From Flavobacterium hibisci (GTDB lineage: Bacteria > Bacteroidota > Bacteroidia > Flavobacteriales > Flavobacteriaceae), in the NCBI RefSeq assembly GCF_020026925.1, contig NZ_JAIQDW010000024.1:1-61450 (forward strand): DNA of 61,450 nt, written 5' to 3'. Below the pieces are notes generated by a model. That model was not told the DNA's origin. It did not search any database and was given only the letters and a program-made list of their open reading frames with translations. Position 1 is the first letter of the stretch, and the number at the start of each line of letters is the position of its first letter. Positions 61,325-61,450 of the stretch are shown piece by piece. The position numbers and the translations under genes were made by a program.

Positions 61325-61450
61325 GACACTGTCCTAAAAAGTGTGTAAGTTTAAAAATAACGGGGTTTGACTTTTTAATTAAAGTTGGACCCTTTTTTCA
61401 AATATAGTTAAGAACTGATTGAGTATTAATCCCCAATTATGGATTGGCAT
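61325..61450 (-). mobile_element. Right part of an IS256-type element (cut by the window edge)
   Basis: GACACTGTCCTAAAAAGTGT (61325-61344) resembles the terminal repeat of IS256-type elements. It is followed by the end of a minus-strand transposase. Only the 3' end of the element is in view; the left end, target duplication and intactness cannot be judged. Confidence 0.65.
61379..61450 (-). CDS. IS256-family transposase, C-terminal fragment (partial at window edge)
   Basis: The minus strand reads PIHNWGLILNQFLTIFEKRV, then QL and a stop at 61379-61381. This is 23 residues in total and is open at the window edge. The W-x-x-I-L-N-Q-F-x-x-x-F-E-x-R pattern is the usual C-terminus of IS256 (mutator-type) transposases. 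The catalytic DDE domain would lie beyond the window. Confidence 0.7.
   Translation of the reverse strand: MPIHNWGLILNQFLTIFEKRVQL

Overview
The window looks like chromosome from a Flavobacterium (Bacteroidota), probably close to the F. johnsoniae group. The DNA is AT-rich. Promoters match the Bacteroidota pattern TTTG...TAnnTTTG, and Shine-Dalgarno sequences are mostly absent. Gene order is typical of the family: bamD-rpoZ-coaBC-DUF4835-recN-fabV, rpsF-rpsR-rplI, and DUF349/aroE/TPR. Most of the window is conserved housekeeping DNA. The accessory signal lies in small mobile elements and in structured repeats between genes.

Layout. 1-3.6 kb: a structured repeat, the chaperone HtpG, a lipocalin-like lipoprotein and an OmpA-type lipoprotein. 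3.7-7.5 kb: an ABC ATPase facing a minus-strand stress group (GNAT, OsmC, pirin, AlkC-like alkylation repair). 7.8-13.3 kb: nadC, a BrkB-type membrane protein, a DUF2147 protein, a subclass B1 metallo-beta-lactamase and priA, closely spaced, ending against a convergent LytTR response regulator. 14.1-16.9 kb: the ribosomal operon rpsF-rpsR-rplI, a membrane protein gene that looks frameshifted, and a small conserved gene. 17.2-18.4 kb: an IS4-type insertion sequence. 18.5-23.7 kb: ligA, a YhhN-like membrane protein, a two-gene 5'-nucleotidase with a MITE-like element between its halves, and a conserved gene.

23.7-31.3 kb: dapA, then the operon bamD-rpoZ-coaBC-DUF4835-recN-TPR-fabV. 31.4-35.4 kb: glycosyltransferase, coaE and a histidine kinase/response regulator pair. 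35.5-44.2 kb, minus strand: OsmC, a DUF349 protein, aroE, a TPR protein, a class III aminotransferase, an OstA/LptA-like protein and a YtxJ thiol protein. 44.4-48.2 kb: clpB, a 39-residue membrane peptide and a DUF808 protein. 48.3-59.8 kb, minus strand: pheT, bestrophin, a tripartite RND efflux operon and an MsbA-like ABC exporter. 60.0-61.45 kb: tRNA-Val, tRNA-Tyr, a RAYT/TnpA-REP transposase with internal repeats, 11-bp tandem repeats and the end of an IS256-type element.

The most interesting signals are not protein genes. (1) Three dispersed copies of one structured element (14-122, 40629-40715, 57608-57687) keep an AUCCU...AGAU core with a bulged C while the stem between them changes completely. 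(2) htpG and clpB share an upstream arrangement: GnCATTTTGTC, exactly 20 nt, then TAATTTG, which looks like a heat-shock promoter or operator. (3) A nested 124-bp palindrome lies at 57756-57879. (4) A 159-bp MITE with TAA target duplications lies at 22117-22275. (5) The RAYT gene carries a 20-bp perfect palindrome and 18-bp repeats inside its reading frame. (6) A chromosomal B1 metallo-beta-lactamase sits inside a housekeeping gene chain. No CRISPR array, prophage or obvious defence island was seen.
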